Below are positions 63,908 through 64,000 of a stretch of 64,000 bases of DNA, piece after piece; position 1 is the stretch's first letter; every line of letters starts with the position of its first letter. The stretch is from assembly GCF_003013815.1 (NCBI RefSeq), contig NZ_PRLH01000185.1:1-64000 (forward strand). Reading direction: 5' to 3'. The notes under the pieces were generated by a model. It made no database searches and was not told where the DNA came from. It worked only from the letters and a program-made list of their open reading frames with translations. The DNA comes from Cyanothece sp. BG0011. Lineage in GTDB: Bacteria; Cyanobacteriota; Cyanobacteriia; Cyanobacteriales; Microcystaceae. Made by a program: the position numbers and the translations under genes.

Positions 63908-64000
63908 GAATAGTTTTATGTATTGTTTGTAGATTGGTTAAAAGAATAATTACAATTACAGTTACTTCAAAAGTATCATAGAAAATATAATACAATCAGA

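Overview
The window is chromosomal DNA from a cyanobacterium, most likely a unicellular one of the Crocosphaera/Cyanothece type (the genus is inferred). The evidence is phycobilisome genes (a CpcD-DUF1816 protein, the CpcS lyase, the CpcG rod-core linker), Ycf37, thylakoid-type FtsH, LL-diaminopimelate aminotransferase, AT-rich sequence, many HIP1 octamers (GCGATCGC), heptanucleotide tandem repeats and C-rich hairpins.

Layout. 0-10.8 kb: clpS, DUF2103, a pentapeptide membrane protein, an MscS channel, ycf37, a solute-binding protein, a diguanylate-cyclase response regulator broken at its GGEEF motif, its hybrid histidine kinase and a glycine-repeat/His-tail protein. 11-14 kb: icd and a tandem duplication that copied the icd 3' end together with a PEP-CTERM gene. 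14-17.5 kb: Uma2, dtd and the phycobilisome cluster. 17.6-27.7 kb: housekeeping genes (NAD(P)HX repair, a Fur-family regulator, ftsH, rpsN, aat, leuD, a pentapeptide protein).

27.9-37.9 kb: tRNA-Val(GAC), then a complete Tn7-like transposon of about 9.9 kb (28003-37912). It has TGTGACTTTACC terminal inverted repeats, repeated presumed TnsB sites and a perfect AACTA target duplication that starts 27 bp past the tRNA. It carries a TnsA-TnsB fusion, TnsC and a TniQ/TnsD protein interrupted by an in-frame TGA. The transposition genes sit at the end of a longer operon that starts with an SF2 helicase and a helix-turn-helix protein. A divergent ribbon-helix-helix gene lies over tandem operator-like repeats, and a KilA-N gene carries an in-frame TGA. 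I see no cas gene or CRISPR array, so it looks like a CRISPR-less, tRNA-targeting Tn7 relative with an unusual helicase module.

38-41.8 kb: a very AT-rich 992-residue membrane protein of unknown function, a Uma2 gene and a paralogous C-terminal remnant. 41.8-50 kb: a membrane phosphoesterase, a REC-wHTH-PAS regulator, two short-chain dehydrogenases (one strikingly like 7-alpha-hydroxysteroid dehydrogenase), MarC, and an ABC permease with its membrane-fusion partner. 50.6-64 kb: a third PEP-CTERM protein, a sulfotransferase, an RnfD-like protein, glyS, a methyltransferase, an ABC-F ATPase, coiled-coil and Cys4 proteins, dapL, a cysteine-lyase-like enzyme, a DCC protein and a small basic protein.

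How genes work together: ClpS and Aat are two arms of the N-degron pathway, although they are 24 kb apart. CpcS attaches bilins and CpcG docks the rods on the core. The hybrid kinase and the adjacent response regulator form a c-di-GMP signalling pair. The adaptor and permease form an incomplete tripartite exporter whose ATPase is not in the window. All functional calls come from reading the sequence; no database search was run.
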